A stretch of 6,602 bases of DNA from Clostridiales bacterium (GTDB taxonomy: Bacteria > Bacillota > Clostridia > Christensenellales > Christensenellaceae): contig QAKS01000008.1 in assembly GCA_003343685.1 (NCBI GenBank), forward strand, positions 1 to 6,602. The letters are read 5' to 3'. Below the pieces are notes generated by a model. The model had not been told where the DNA came from and did no database searches. It saw only the letters and a list, made by a program, of their open reading frames with translations. Below, piece after piece: positions 1 to 6,212 of this stretch. The translations under genes were made by a program, and so were the position numbers. The number at the start of each line of letters is the position of its first letter. Position 1 is the first letter of the stretch.

Positions 1-29
1 AAGCCGCTTGCAGTTAGAGGAGAGGGGGC

Positions 30-59
30 TTGCCAAACCCTAAAAAACTGTGTTATAAT
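30..59 (+). promoter_or_regulatory. Sigma-A type promoter of the pheST operon
   Basis: The -35 element is TTGCCA at 30-35 and the -10 element is a perfect TATAAT at 54-59, with an 18-bp spacer. A TG at 51-52, one base ahead of the -10, makes it an extended -10 promoter. Transcription would begin near 65-67, which is where the first helix of the T-box leader begins. The good match and the fit to the leader make this the likely promoter of pheS and pheT. Confidence 0.85.
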
Positions 60-254
60 TGGGAATGCTATGAGGAAGCAAAGTACTTTTGCCGCAGAAT
101 GCCGTATGCAAGAGAGGCGGGCCCATCGGCTGAGAGGCCGCCATCGGCGCGGAGGGGGAAATTTCACTTCGGAGCATTGCTGTTGAAGGAAGAGTAGGCA
201 GCGACGGGTCGGCGACGTTATACGCCATGATGAGAACCTCGGCAAAGAGAGGGA

Positions 255-294
255 TGCGGGTGGTACCGCGGAGCGGAAAATGCTTCGCCCTGTA
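255..294 (+). promoter_or_regulatory. T-box antiterminator fold
   Basis: The alternative structure is readable. Helix A1 pairs 255-260 with 289-294 (TGCGGG with CCTGTA, including G-U pairs). The seven-base bulge TGGTACC at 261-267 binds the tRNA acceptor end. Helix A2 pairs GCGGAGC 268-274 with GCTTCGC 282-288. The 3' strands of both helices use bases 286-294, which are also the 5' strand of the terminator, so the two folds exclude each other. Confidence 0.85.
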
Positions 295-313
295 ATGTTA
301 CAGGGCGTTTTTT
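286..313 (+). terminator. Conditional intrinsic terminator of the T-box leader
   Basis: The stem pairs CGCCCTGTAA 286-295 with TTACAGGGCG 298-307. The innermost pairs probably open to give an 8-bp stem and a 6-nt loop. Six T residues follow at 308-313. It should form when tRNA-Phe is charged and the antiterminator is not stabilised, stopping transcription ahead of pheS. Confidence 0.93.
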
Positions 314-332
314 AGTTGGAATTACGAAAGGA

Positions 333-337
333 AAGGG
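333..337 (+). promoter_or_regulatory. Ribosome binding site that sets the pheS start
   Basis: AAGGG at 333-337, within a purine-rich stretch from 327, lies 8 nt before the ATG at 346. It supports that ATG over the in-frame TTG at 316, which would abut the terminator T-tract with no Shine-Dalgarno sequence in front of it. Confidence 0.7.
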
Positions 338-345
338 TCAGGAAG

Positions 346-1368
346 ATGCAGGAGAGACTGAACGAGACGCTGGAAGAGATGAAGAAAAAGCTGGCGGAGC
401 TGGATAAGGGCGACGCGCTCAAGGACGTGCGCACGCAATATCTGGGGAAAAAGGGAAAGATATCCGCTATGATGAAGCAGATGGGGCAGCTGGCGCCGGA
501 GGAGCGGCCCAGCTTCGGACAGAAGGTGAACGCTCTCCGTCAAGAGGCGGAGGCGCTGATCGAAAAAAAGAGAGCCGAGTTTGAGGAAGCGGAGAGACTG
601 CGCCGCTTTGAAGCTGAGACGATAGACGTGACGTTGCCGACGATAAAAAACAGACTGGGCGGAGCGCATCCCATTACGCGGGTCAAAAGGGAGATTATCG
701 GCATATTCACAAAAATGGGCTTTACCGTTGTGGAAGGGCCGGAGATCGAGCTGGACAAATACAATTTTGAAATGCTGAATATTCCCAAGGATCATCCCGC
801 CCGTGATGAGCAGGACACCTTTTACGTGACGGATGACATTGTTTTAAGGACGCACACCTCCCCCGTACAGGTGCGGACGATGCTGGCGAAGGAGCCGCCG
901 ATCCGTATGCTGTGTCCGGGCAGGGTATTCCGTCAAGACGATGTGGACGCAACTCACTCTCCTGTGTTCAACCAGATCGAGGGACTGGTGATCGACAAAA
1001 ACGTGACATTTGCGGATCTTAAGGGGACGATCAACGCATTTCTCCGCGAGTTTTACGGGGAGGATACAAAAACAAAGTTCCGTCCCGGATTTTTCCCGTT
1101 TACGGAGCCTTCCGCAGAGGTAGACGCGACATGCTCGCTCTGTCATGGCGAAGGCTGCCCGGCCTGCAAAGGGGCGGGGATGATCGAGGTGCTGGGCTGC
1201 GGCATGGTCAATCCGCGAGTGCTTGAAAACTGCGGCATAGACCCGGAGGTATACAGCGGCTTTGCCTTTGGCCTTGGGCTGGACAGGCTGACAAATATTA
1301 AATACGGAATCAATGACATCAGACTGCTCTATGAAAACGACATTCGTTTCATAAAACAGTTCAAATAA
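346..1368 (+). CDS. pheS: Phenylalanine--tRNA ligase alpha subunit
   Basis: This is the catalytic subunit of the cytosolic alpha2-beta2 class II synthetase that attaches phenylalanine to tRNA-Phe. From the ATG at 346 it is 340 aa, the usual length for the family. The first 80 or so residues are charged and predicted to form the tRNA-binding coiled coil. The class II core follows: GPEIE near residue 131, the motif 2 segment ending DATHS near 195-205, FFPFTEPSAEVD near 250, and motif 3 GFAFGLGLDRL from 305. A CxxC-x4-CxxC cluster (C263, C266, C271, C274) interrupts the FTEPS-to-GCGMV segment; such clusters are common in Firmicutes PheS and may bind zinc. The frame stays open upstream to a TTG at 316, but the ribosome binding site and family length favour 346. 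It lies behind the Phe T-box and is followed after 13 nt by pheT. No defect is seen. Confidence 0.98.
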   Translation: MQERLNETLEEMKKKLAELDKGDALKDVRTQYLGKKGKISAMMKQMGQLAPEERPSFGQKVNALRQEAEALIEKKRAEFEEAERLRRFEAETIDVTLPTIKNRLGGAHPITRVKREIIGIFTKMGFTVVEGPEIELDKYNFEMLNIPKDHPARDEQDTFYVTDDIVLRTHTSPVQVRTMLAKEPPIRMLCPGRVFRQDDVDATHSPVFNQIEGLVIDKNVTFADLKGTINAFLREFYGEDTKTKFRPGFFPFTEPSAEVDATCSLCHGEGCPACKGAGMIEVLGCGMVNPRVLENCGIDPEVYSGFAFGLGLDRLTNIKYGINDIRLLYENDIRFIKQFK

Positions 1369-1381
1369 GGAGGAGACGACA

Positions 1382-3799
1382 ATGATAGCACCGCTGAAAT
1401 GGATCAGGGACTATGTAACGATAGATATTGCGCCGGAGGAGTTTGCCGACAGAATGATTATGATCGGCAACGGCGTAGAGGGAATCGAGAAGCTGGGCGA
1501 CAACATGAAGAAAGTTGTCGTGGGCAGAATAGAAAAAATTGAGAAGCATCCGGATGCCGACAAACTGGTGGTCTGCCAGATTGACGTGGGAGAGCAGGAA
1601 CTTCAGATCGTGACCGGCGCGGACAATGTGTTTGAAGGGGCGTTGGTGCCGGTGGCATTGGTGGGAGCGGAGCTGCCCAACGGCGTAAAGATCAAAAAGG
1701 GTAAGCTGCGCGGTGTGGAGAGCTATGGTATGCTGTGCAGCGGCGAAGAGCTGTGCATAAAGGACAGCGATTATCCCGGCGCCGAGGTATACGGAATCCT
1801 GATTTTGAAGGAGGAGTACGCACCCGGTACGGACATGCGGGAAGTACTCATGATGAACGATACGGTGATCGAGTTCGAGGTAGGAGCAAACAGGCCGGAC
1901 TGCCTTTCAGTGCTGGGCATCGCAAAAGAGGCCGCGGCTGCCTTGGAGGAGGCGGTAAAGCTGCCTGAGACGGATTTTGAGGAACACGGCGGGGATATTT
2001 CCGACTATGTCACGGTGACGGTAGAGGACAGGGATTTATGCCCCAGATATATGGCGCGTGCGGTGAAAAACGTAAAAATCGGCCCCTCGCCCAGATGGAT
2101 GCAGGAGAGGCTCAGGGCTGCGGGAGTGCGCCCGATCAGCAATATCGTTGATATCACCAATTACGTGATGATAGAGACGGGACAGCCCATGCACGCCTTT
2201 GACGCGCGCGATATTCGGGGCGGACACATCGTGGTGCGCCGGGCGGAGAACGGAGAGAAAATGACGACGCTGGACGGCAAGGACAGGGAGTACACCTCGT
2301 CGATGCTGATGATCTGCGACGAAGATGGACCCATCGGCATTGCCGGCATCATGGGCGGCGAAAATTCGGAAATCAAGGAGGATACGACGACTGTCGTGTT
2401 CGAGGCCGCTAAGTTTGCATACGGCAATATTCGCCAGACGGCGAGGGCGCTGGGCATGGCGACGGAGGCCTCAATGCGCTTCTCCAAGGGCGTGGACTGT
2501 GCCAATGTGGAGTTTGCCATGAAGAGGGCCTGCAGGCTGGTGGAGGAGCTGGCGGCAGGTGAAAACGTATCCGGCGTGATCGACGTGCTGTCTGAGGATT
2601 TGAGCGAGAAAATCGTGGATGTGACGGCGGACGAAATCAATGCGCTGCTGGGAACGGAGCTTTCCGCAGATAAGATTACAGATTGCCTTGGGAGGGTGTC
2701 CATCCGGACGGACGCAGACAAGCTGCAAGAAGGAAAAATATCCTGCCATGTTCCGGCGGGCCGCGGCGATATTGACGGTAAAGCCGACATAGCCGAAGAG
2801 GTGGCAAGAATATACGGCTACAACAACATCCCGGAGAACCCGGTGCAGGGGAAGCCCATGACGGATGTGGGCGGACTGATGAAGCACAGTACAGTGGCGG
2901 TAGAGGCCATCAAAACCTATATTAACTCCACGGGCTTTTTCGAGTGTCTGACGTATTCGTTTGTGGGCGAGTCGGATTTTGACAAGCTTTGCCTGCCTGC
3001 GGAGCATTCCTTAAGAAAGGCGGTCAGGATCAAGAATCCGCTGGGCGACGACACGTCTGTTATGCGGACGACGCTGATTCCCAGTATTCTGCGGGTAATG
3101 GCGCTGAACCAGAAGCGCAGAAATAAGGATATTAAGGTTTACGAAGTAAACAGGGTATATCTGCCAAAGCAGCTGCCTTTGACGGAGCTGCCCGATGAAC
3201 GGCTGAAGCTGTGTCTGGCGGTCAGCGGCAAGGACTACGACTTCTATACACTGAAGGAAGAGATGGAAAATATCTGCGAGGTGATGAATATCGACGCCGA
3301 GTTTGACGTGCGCACCGGGGGAATGGGCTATTTTCATCCGGGCAGAAAAGCGCTGATGTATATCGGAGACGTACTGGTGGGGCAGATCGGGGAGATTCAT
3401 CCTGATGTTGCAGATAATTTCGGCCTGCTGGAGCGTACCTATGTGGCACAGATGGACTTGGAACATCTGCTGGACTGCATGGGGACGAAAAAACGTTTTC
3501 AGGCGCTGCCAAAATATCCCGCTATCGAGAGGGATATTGCGATTACGGTGGCGAAGGATGCGGAATCGGGAACGATTCGCAACGCCATCAGACGGTGTGG
3601 CTGCAAATATCTGGAGAGTGCGGAGCTGTTTGACGTATATGAGGGTGCGCAGGCAGGTCTGGGCAGAAAATCTTTGGCATATTCACTGACCTTCCGGTCG
3701 CCGGACGGCACACTGACGGATGACGATATTAAAAAGGATATGGATCGGATCATATCACTGCTGGAGAATGATTTTGACGCGGCGCTGCGCGACGCATAG
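1382..3799 (+). CDS. pheT: Phenylalanine--tRNA ligase beta subunit
   Basis: This 805-aa protein is the partner of PheS. It contributes tRNA binding, editing of mischarged Tyr-tRNA-Phe and structural support. A strong Shine-Dalgarno sequence, AAGGAGGA (1367-1374), overlaps the pheS stop codon and lies 7 nt before the ATG, so the pair should be made together. The domains occur in the standard order. An EMAP/OB-type tRNA-binding domain covers about 40-150 (HPDADKL, the CSGEEL region). GANRPDCLSVLGIAKE is near 168. The B3/B4 editing domain covers about 215-385 and includes NIVDITNYVM and QPMHAFD. The B5 domain is about 408-480 and ends EVARIYGYNNIP. An inactive class II-like core covers about 490-690, with NPLGDDTSVMRTTL and FHPGRKAL. 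The C-terminal FDX-ACB (anticodon-binding) domain starts at PKYPAIERDIA, about 709. Length and layout are typical and no defect is seen. Confidence 0.98.
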   Translation: MIAPLKWIRDYVTIDIAPEEFADRMIMIGNGVEGIEKLGDNMKKVVVGRIEKIEKHPDADKLVVCQIDVGEQELQIVTGADNVFEGALVPVALVGAELPNGVKIKKGKLRGVESYGMLCSGEELCIKDSDYPGAEVYGILILKEEYAPGTDMREVLMMNDTVIEFEVGANRPDCLSVLGIAKEAAAALEEAVKLPETDFEEHGGDISDYVTVTVEDRDLCPRYMARAVKNVKIGPSPRWMQERLRAAGVRPISNIVDITNYVMIETGQPMHAFDARDIRGGHIVVRRAENGEKMTTLDGKDREYTSSMLMICDEDGPIGIAGIMGGENSEIKEDTTTVVFEAAKFAYGNIRQTARALGMATEASMRFSKGVDCANVEFAMKRACRLVEELAAGENVSGVIDVLSEDLSEKIVDVTADEINALLGTELSADKITDCLGRVSIRTDADKLQEGKISCHVPAGRGDIDGKADIAEEVARIYGYNNIPENPVQGKPMTDVGGLMKHSTVAVEAIKTYINSTGFFECLTYSFVGESDFDKLCLPAEHSLRKAVRIKNPLGDDTSVMRTTLIPSILRVMALNQKRRNKDIKVYEVNRVYLPKQLPLTELPDERLKLCLAVSGKDYDFYTLKEEMENICEVMNIDAEFDVRTGGMGYFHPGRKALMYIGDVLVGQIGEIHPDVADNFGLLERTYVAQMDLEHLLDCMGTKKRFQALPKYPAIERDIAITVAKDAESGTIRNAIRRCGCKYLESAELFDVYEGAQAGLGRKSLAYSLTFRSPDGTLTDDDIKKDMDRIISLLENDFDAALRDA

Positions 3800-3890
3800 A
3801 AAGGGGACTTCAGTCTGGTGGGAATGCGATGAAGTCTGATGCAGATTACGGTATCGGGCTGATCGGTTTTTAAAAAAAGCATAGAAACGG

Positions 3891-3930
3891 GGCCCTGCGT
3901 ACTTGACAGAAGTACGCAGGGCCTTTGTTT
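3891..3930 (+). terminator. Intrinsic terminator of the pheST operon
   Basis: A perfect 13-bp inverted repeat pairs GGCCCTGCGTACT at 3891-3903 with AGTACGCAGGGCC at 3911-3923. The loop is 7 nt and the tract TTTGTTT follows at 3924-3930. It lies 91 nt after the pheT stop and ahead of a new promoter, so it marks the boundary between the synthetase operon and the sigma-factor operon. The stretch 3800-3890 before it holds no gene I can support. Confidence 0.93.
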
Positions 3931-3991
3931 CGAAAGAGGAAGGAACGGGTGCAAAATCAGGGCAGGCATGTCGGTTTTATTTGTCAAACTA

Positions 3992-4020
3992 TTGTATTCC
4001 GGCAGCGTAAATGTTATGAT
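3992..4020 (+). promoter_or_regulatory. Probable sigma-A type promoter of the HAD/sigma-factor operon
   Basis: TTGTAT at 3992-3997 serves as the -35 element and TATGAT at 4015-4020 as the -10, with a 17-bp spacer. TG at 4012-4013 gives an extended -10. Transcription would start near 4027, leaving a leader of about 30 nt before the HAD gene. The elements are housekeeping-like. No SigB-type GTTTAA/GGGTAT pair was seen here, so expression of the operon looks basal rather than self-driven. Confidence 0.65.
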
Positions 4021-4055
4021 AAAAGATAAATAAGGAAGCAGGAAAGCGAAAAGAT

Positions 4056-4721
4056 ATGAAAGTTAAGTTAGTCATTTTTGACTTGGACGGCACACTGGCA
4101 AACACGCTGACGGACATTACAAAATCGGTCAATGTATTTCTGAAGCGGTACGGAGAGTATGAGGCGACAGAGGAACTGATCCGCAAATCCATCGGGAACG
4201 GTGCAAAAAAGCTGCTGGAGAGAGTGATGAAGGCACTGGGCGTAGAGGGAATCCTGACGGACGACGAGCTTGCGCGTTATAAAAGGATTTATCTCGACAA
4301 CGGAACAGATCACGTTGAACTGTATCCGGGCGTCAGAAGTATGCTGTTTGAGCTTCAGCGCAGGGGGATCAAAATGGCGGTAGCAACGATGAAGCCGTCG
4401 GTTGTGACGAGAGCGACGCTTGTAAGGCTATCTATAGAGGATTTCTTCAGCACAGTATATTCCGCGGAGGAAATGCTGCGTCCCAAGCCGGATCCATGGG
4501 TTGTAAAAATATGCGCAAAGGCTATGGAAACGGACGTAAGCGAGACGGTTATGGTGGGAGACGGCATGACGGATGTACGCGCCGGAAAGGACGCGGGCGC
4601 GGTATCGGTAGCGATTTTAGGAGGATATGGCGACAGGGAGAAGCTGCTGGCGAGCGATGCGGATTTTAAAATTGACGGCGCCGGCGTCCTTGCGAAAGTG
4701 ATAGATGAGGTGGAAAAATGA
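4056..4721 (+). CDS. HAD-superfamily hydrolase, phosphoglycolate phosphatase-like
   Basis: This 221-aa soluble protein resembles the Gph/phosphoglycolate phosphatase branch of the haloacid dehalogenase family, which mostly hydrolyses small phosphate esters. All four motifs are present: DLDGT with nucleophile D9 and acid D11, T111 in VATMKP, K144 in RPKPDP, and GDGMTD with D169 and D173. The helical segment between about residues 15 and 85 fits the cap domain. Length is normal for the group. AGGAAAG (4040-4046) lies 9 nt before the ATG. The stop overlaps the start of the STAS gene in an ATGA (4718-4721), so it is translationally coupled to a sigma-factor control module. That is not the usual context for a metabolite phosphatase. 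The substrate cannot be assigned from sequence; pyrophosphatase or another sugar-phosphate activity is equally possible. Confidence 0.9.
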   Translation: MKVKLVIFDLDGTLANTLTDITKSVNVFLKRYGEYEATEELIRKSIGNGAKKLLERVMKALGVEGILTDDELARYKRIYLDNGTDHVELYPGVRSMLFELQRRGIKMAVATMKPSVVTRATLVRLSIEDFFSTVYSAEEMLRPKPDPWVVKICAKAMETDVSETVMVGDGMTDVRAGKDAGAVSVAILGGYGDREKLLASDADFKIDGAGVLAKVIDEVEK

Positions 4722-5035
4722 CGGAGAAGGTGTTTGACAGCGGACGGGATCAATGGACGGTGACGATATCCGGAGAGATAGATATGTACAACGTGGGACT
4801 GCTGAAAAAGGAGCTCTCCGAGATTGACCGGGGAAATGTGCGGCTGGAATGCGGGGAGATGACCTATATTGACTCCACGGGAATCGGCACACTCGCCTCA
4901 GAACTGAGCAGACTTAAAAACGCAGGCTATCGTATTGTAATTGCCGGGCTCAGACCGCATATTTGCAAGATATTCAAACTGACCGCAATGGACTCCATTT
5001 TTTCGCTGGAGGAAGACGATGAAAAACAGGTCTGA
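4718..5035 (+). CDS. STAS-domain anti-anti-sigma factor (RsbV/SpoIIAA-like)
   Basis: This 105-aa single-domain cytosolic protein belongs to the RsbV/SpoIIAA family. In known systems the unphosphorylated form binds the anti-sigma kinase and releases the sigma factor, and phosphorylation on a conserved serine turns it off. ISGEIDMYN (about 17-25) matches the first conserved block and IDSTGIGTL (51-59) holds the phosphorylation site, S53, in DSTG. The C-terminal half, with GLRPHICKIFKLTAMD, fits the rest of the fold. The start overlaps the HAD stop by 4 nt, with GAGGTGG at 4707-4713 as ribosome binding site. Its 3' end overlaps the anti-sigma gene by 17 nt, and such coupling is common where partner ratios matter. 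The intact serine means it could be a phospho-switch even though the adjacent anti-sigma protein lacks ATP-binding motifs. Confidence 0.93.
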   Translation: MTEKVFDSGRDQWTVTISGEIDMYNVGLLKKELSEIDRGNVRLECGEMTYIDSTGIGTLASELSRLKNAGYRIVIAGLRPHICKIFKLTAMDSIFSLEEDDEKQV

Positions 5036-5390
5036 GATCAGGATGCCGGCGGGAGCCGGCAACATACTGCCGTTGCGCCTTTTTTTTTCGGGGATGGCGA
5101 CCCGCGCAGGGCTGGATGTGGATGACATAGAGGACGTTAAGGCGGCTGTATCGGAGGCGTGTGTTCTTCTCATGGCGGGCGCCGGCGGCGGAGAACTCCG
5201 CATTACGGTAGAGAGCGGAGACGGGCTTTGGGCCGAATGTGCAGTTGAGGGATATGAGGAAGAGACTTTTGACGCAGATGCGGCGGGAATGTCGCGTATA
5301 ATTCTGGAAGCGCTGGCGGATGAGGCCGACTTTTTTGACAGAGACGGAAAGACAGAACGGCTGTCATTTAAATTCAGGACACGGGTTTGA
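5019..5390 (+). CDS. Degenerate RsbW/SpoIIAB-like anti-sigma factor lacking ATP-binding motifs
   Basis: This 123-aa protein sits where rsbW or spoIIAB would, between the STAS and sigma genes. The N-terminal half is clearly RsbW-like: LRLFFSGMATRAG (about 19-31), then DIEDVKAAVSEAC (36-48). In functional kinases the N-box reads E-x3-N-x3-H. Here E46 is kept, but the Asn position is L50 and the His position is G54. The DxGxG box is replaced by a stretch around VEGYEEETF (77-85), and the second glycine box reads AAGMSR (88-93). The segment between the two boxes, normally the ATP lid, is almost absent, which explains the length below the roughly 145-160 aa usual for the family. GGAGG (5008-5012) lies 6 nt before the ATG. 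The stop overlaps the sigma start by 4 nt. It probably binds the sigma factor but is unlikely to bind ATP as RsbW does; that role is inferred from position and homology. Confidence 0.85.
   Translation: MKNRSEIRMPAGAGNILPLRLFFSGMATRAGLDVDDIEDVKAAVSEACVLLMAGAGGGELRITVESGDGLWAECAVEGYEEETFDADAAGMSRIILEALADEADFFDRDGKTERLSFKFRTRV
5376..5379 (+). promoter_or_regulatory. Ribosome binding site supporting the TTG start of the sigma gene
   Basis: AGGA at 5376-5379 lies 7 nt before the TTG at 5387. It is weaker than the other ribosome binding sites in this operon, and it lies inside the anti-sigma gene. The sigma start therefore probably depends on ribosomes finishing the anti-sigma protein. Confidence 0.55.
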
Positions 5391-6133
5391 TACAGATCTC
5401 GCTGGAAGAGGAAAGGGAGCTTTTCCTCAAATACACAAAAACAAAAAATGAGACGCTTCGCAACGGGATTCTGGAACGGTATTTGTTTATCGCTCAGATT
5501 GTGGCCAAGAAATTTGTCGGGCGCGGAGTGGAATATGACGACCTGTACCAAGTGGCGGCGTTGGCTTTGGTAAAGGCGATCGAAAGATTTGATCCGGAAA
5601 AAAACGTGCGATTCAGCAGTTTTGCCACGCCATCGCTGGTAGGAGAGGTAAAGAATTACTTCAGGGATAAAACGCGGCTGCTGCACATTTCCCGAAAGGA
5701 CAGCGAACAGCTGGTGAAGCTGGCGGAGGTGAAGCGCGACCTTTTGACACAGGGAAAAAGAGCGCTGCCGAAGACGATTGCAGAGTGTATGGAAATATCG
5801 GAGGACAGAGTGCTGGAACTGTTGGAAATGCAGAAGATAGCGACGATGACATCCATGGATAACACGGTGGGCGACGATGATACCTCCCTGAGTGAGCTTC
5901 TCGGAGACGCGGACAGAGGCTATGACGATGTGGAGACGAGGGATCTGCTGAAGCGCAGTATGGCAATGCTGGACCGGGAGGAGCAGGCTATTCTGCACGC
6001 GCGGTTTTGGCAGGATAAATCCCAAAGGTCAATCGCGGAGGAGCTGGGCGTATCGCAGATGTACGTTTCCCGAAAAGAGAAAAAAATATTGGCGAAAATG
6101 CGCGAAACAATCAGAAAAAGCGGCGCTGTCTGA
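5387..6133 (+). CDS. RNA polymerase sigma factor, SigB/SigF/SigG family
   Basis: This 248-aa alternative sigma factor should direct RNA polymerase to a dedicated promoter set. Region 2 covers about 25-95, with DDLYQVAALALVKAIERFDP and FATPSLVGEVKNYFRDKT. Region 3 is about 100-165. Region 4 is about 185-243, with a helix-turn-helix around KSQRSIAEELGVSQMYVSR. FRDKT, the DRGYDDVE linker near 176-183 and KSQ-x-GVSQMYVSR match SigB-type proteins better than sporulation SigF, as far as can be judged by recall. The start is a TTG within a TTGA overlap with the anti-sigma stop. No in-frame Met follows before region 2 is well under way, so TTG is strongly preferred. In known systems such a factor is held by an RsbW-type anti-sigma and freed by the unphosphorylated STAS protein, both encoded just upstream. 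Whether the regulon is stress-related or something else is unknown. Confidence 0.93.
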   Translation: MIQISLEEERELFLKYTKTKNETLRNGILERYLFIAQIVAKKFVGRGVEYDDLYQVAALALVKAIERFDPEKNVRFSSFATPSLVGEVKNYFRDKTRLLHISRKDSEQLVKLAEVKRDLLTQGKRALPKTIAECMEISEDRVLELLEMQKIATMTSMDNTVGDDDTSLSELLGDADRGYDDVETRDLLKRSMAMLDREEQAILHARFWQDKSQRSIAEELGVSQMYVSRKEKKILAKMRETIRKSGAV

Positions 6134-6140
6134 CTGAGGT

Positions 6141-6166
6141 GTTTAAAAAAGCCAATATGCGTTTAT
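6141..6166 (+). promoter_or_regulatory. Candidate SigB-type promoter before the downstream HATPase gene
   Basis: GTTTAA at 6141-6146 matches the SigB -35 consensus exactly. After 14 bp comes GTTTAT at 6161-6166, four of six matches to GGGTAT. The spacing lies within the known 12-14 bp range. It is in the 79-nt gap just after the sigma gene, and a start near 6173 would leave about 40 nt before the HATPase ATG. No convincing sigma-A promoter was found in the gap. AT-rich chance matching cannot be excluded. Confidence 0.4.
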
Positions 6167-6212
6167 CTATACGGCGGAAGGGATAATTGAATTTCTTTGG
6201 TCGGAGGACAGG

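Larger units (their letters stand above)
65..313 (+). promoter_or_regulatory. T-box riboswitch leader specific for tRNA-Phe
   Basis: This untranslated leader senses uncharged tRNA-Phe and permits transcription of pheST when charging is low. The Stem I base pairs ATGCT 65-69 with AGCAT 173-177. A kink-turn-like internal loop follows, then GAAG 75-78 pairs with CTTC 167-170. The specifier loop has AGTA at 82-85 on the 5' side. On the 3' side is the Phe codon TTC at 163-165, followed by A166 just before the helix, as the family requires. The AGAGAG bulge motif is at 111-116. The T-box sequence at 256-270 contains TGGT (261-264), whose last base pairs with discriminator A73 expected for tRNA-Phe (3' end ACCA). 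Specifier, discriminator match and downstream genes all agree on phenylalanine. The fold of the Stem II/III region (about 185-250) was not resolved. Confidence 0.95.

Noticed and set aside
40..228. A 62-codon minus-strand frame across the T-box leader
   Set aside because: It covers the promoter and Stem I of a clearly structured regulatory RNA and has no recognisable protein features.
3806..3836. A 7-bp inverted repeat GACTTCA/TGAAGTC with a 17-nt loop just after pheT
   Set aside because: It is short, has a long loop and no T-tract. The real terminator is the 13-bp hairpin at 3891-3923.
3829..3873. A 14-codon frame (MKSDADYGIGLIGF) between pheT and its terminator, preceded by GGTGGG
   Set aside because: It is too short to support, has only a weak ribosome binding site, and is not rich in any one amino acid as an attenuator peptide would be. 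It probably arises by chance.
3981..4020. TTGTCA at 3981-3986 as the -35 element for the HAD operon promoter
   Set aside because: It is a better hexamer than TTGTAT, but its spacing to TATGAT is 28 bp, too far for a sigma-A promoter.
4898..6025. A 375-codon open frame on the minus strand across the STAS, anti-sigma and sigma genes
   Set aside because: It runs antisense to three well-supported coupled genes. Its translation is rich in His, Gln, Ser and Arg with no recognisable domain, and it is best explained as a frame left open by the codon bias of the real genes.
6182..6187. GATAAT as a sigma-A -10 element before the HATPase gene
   Set aside because: No acceptable -35 hexamer is found 16-18 bp upstream.
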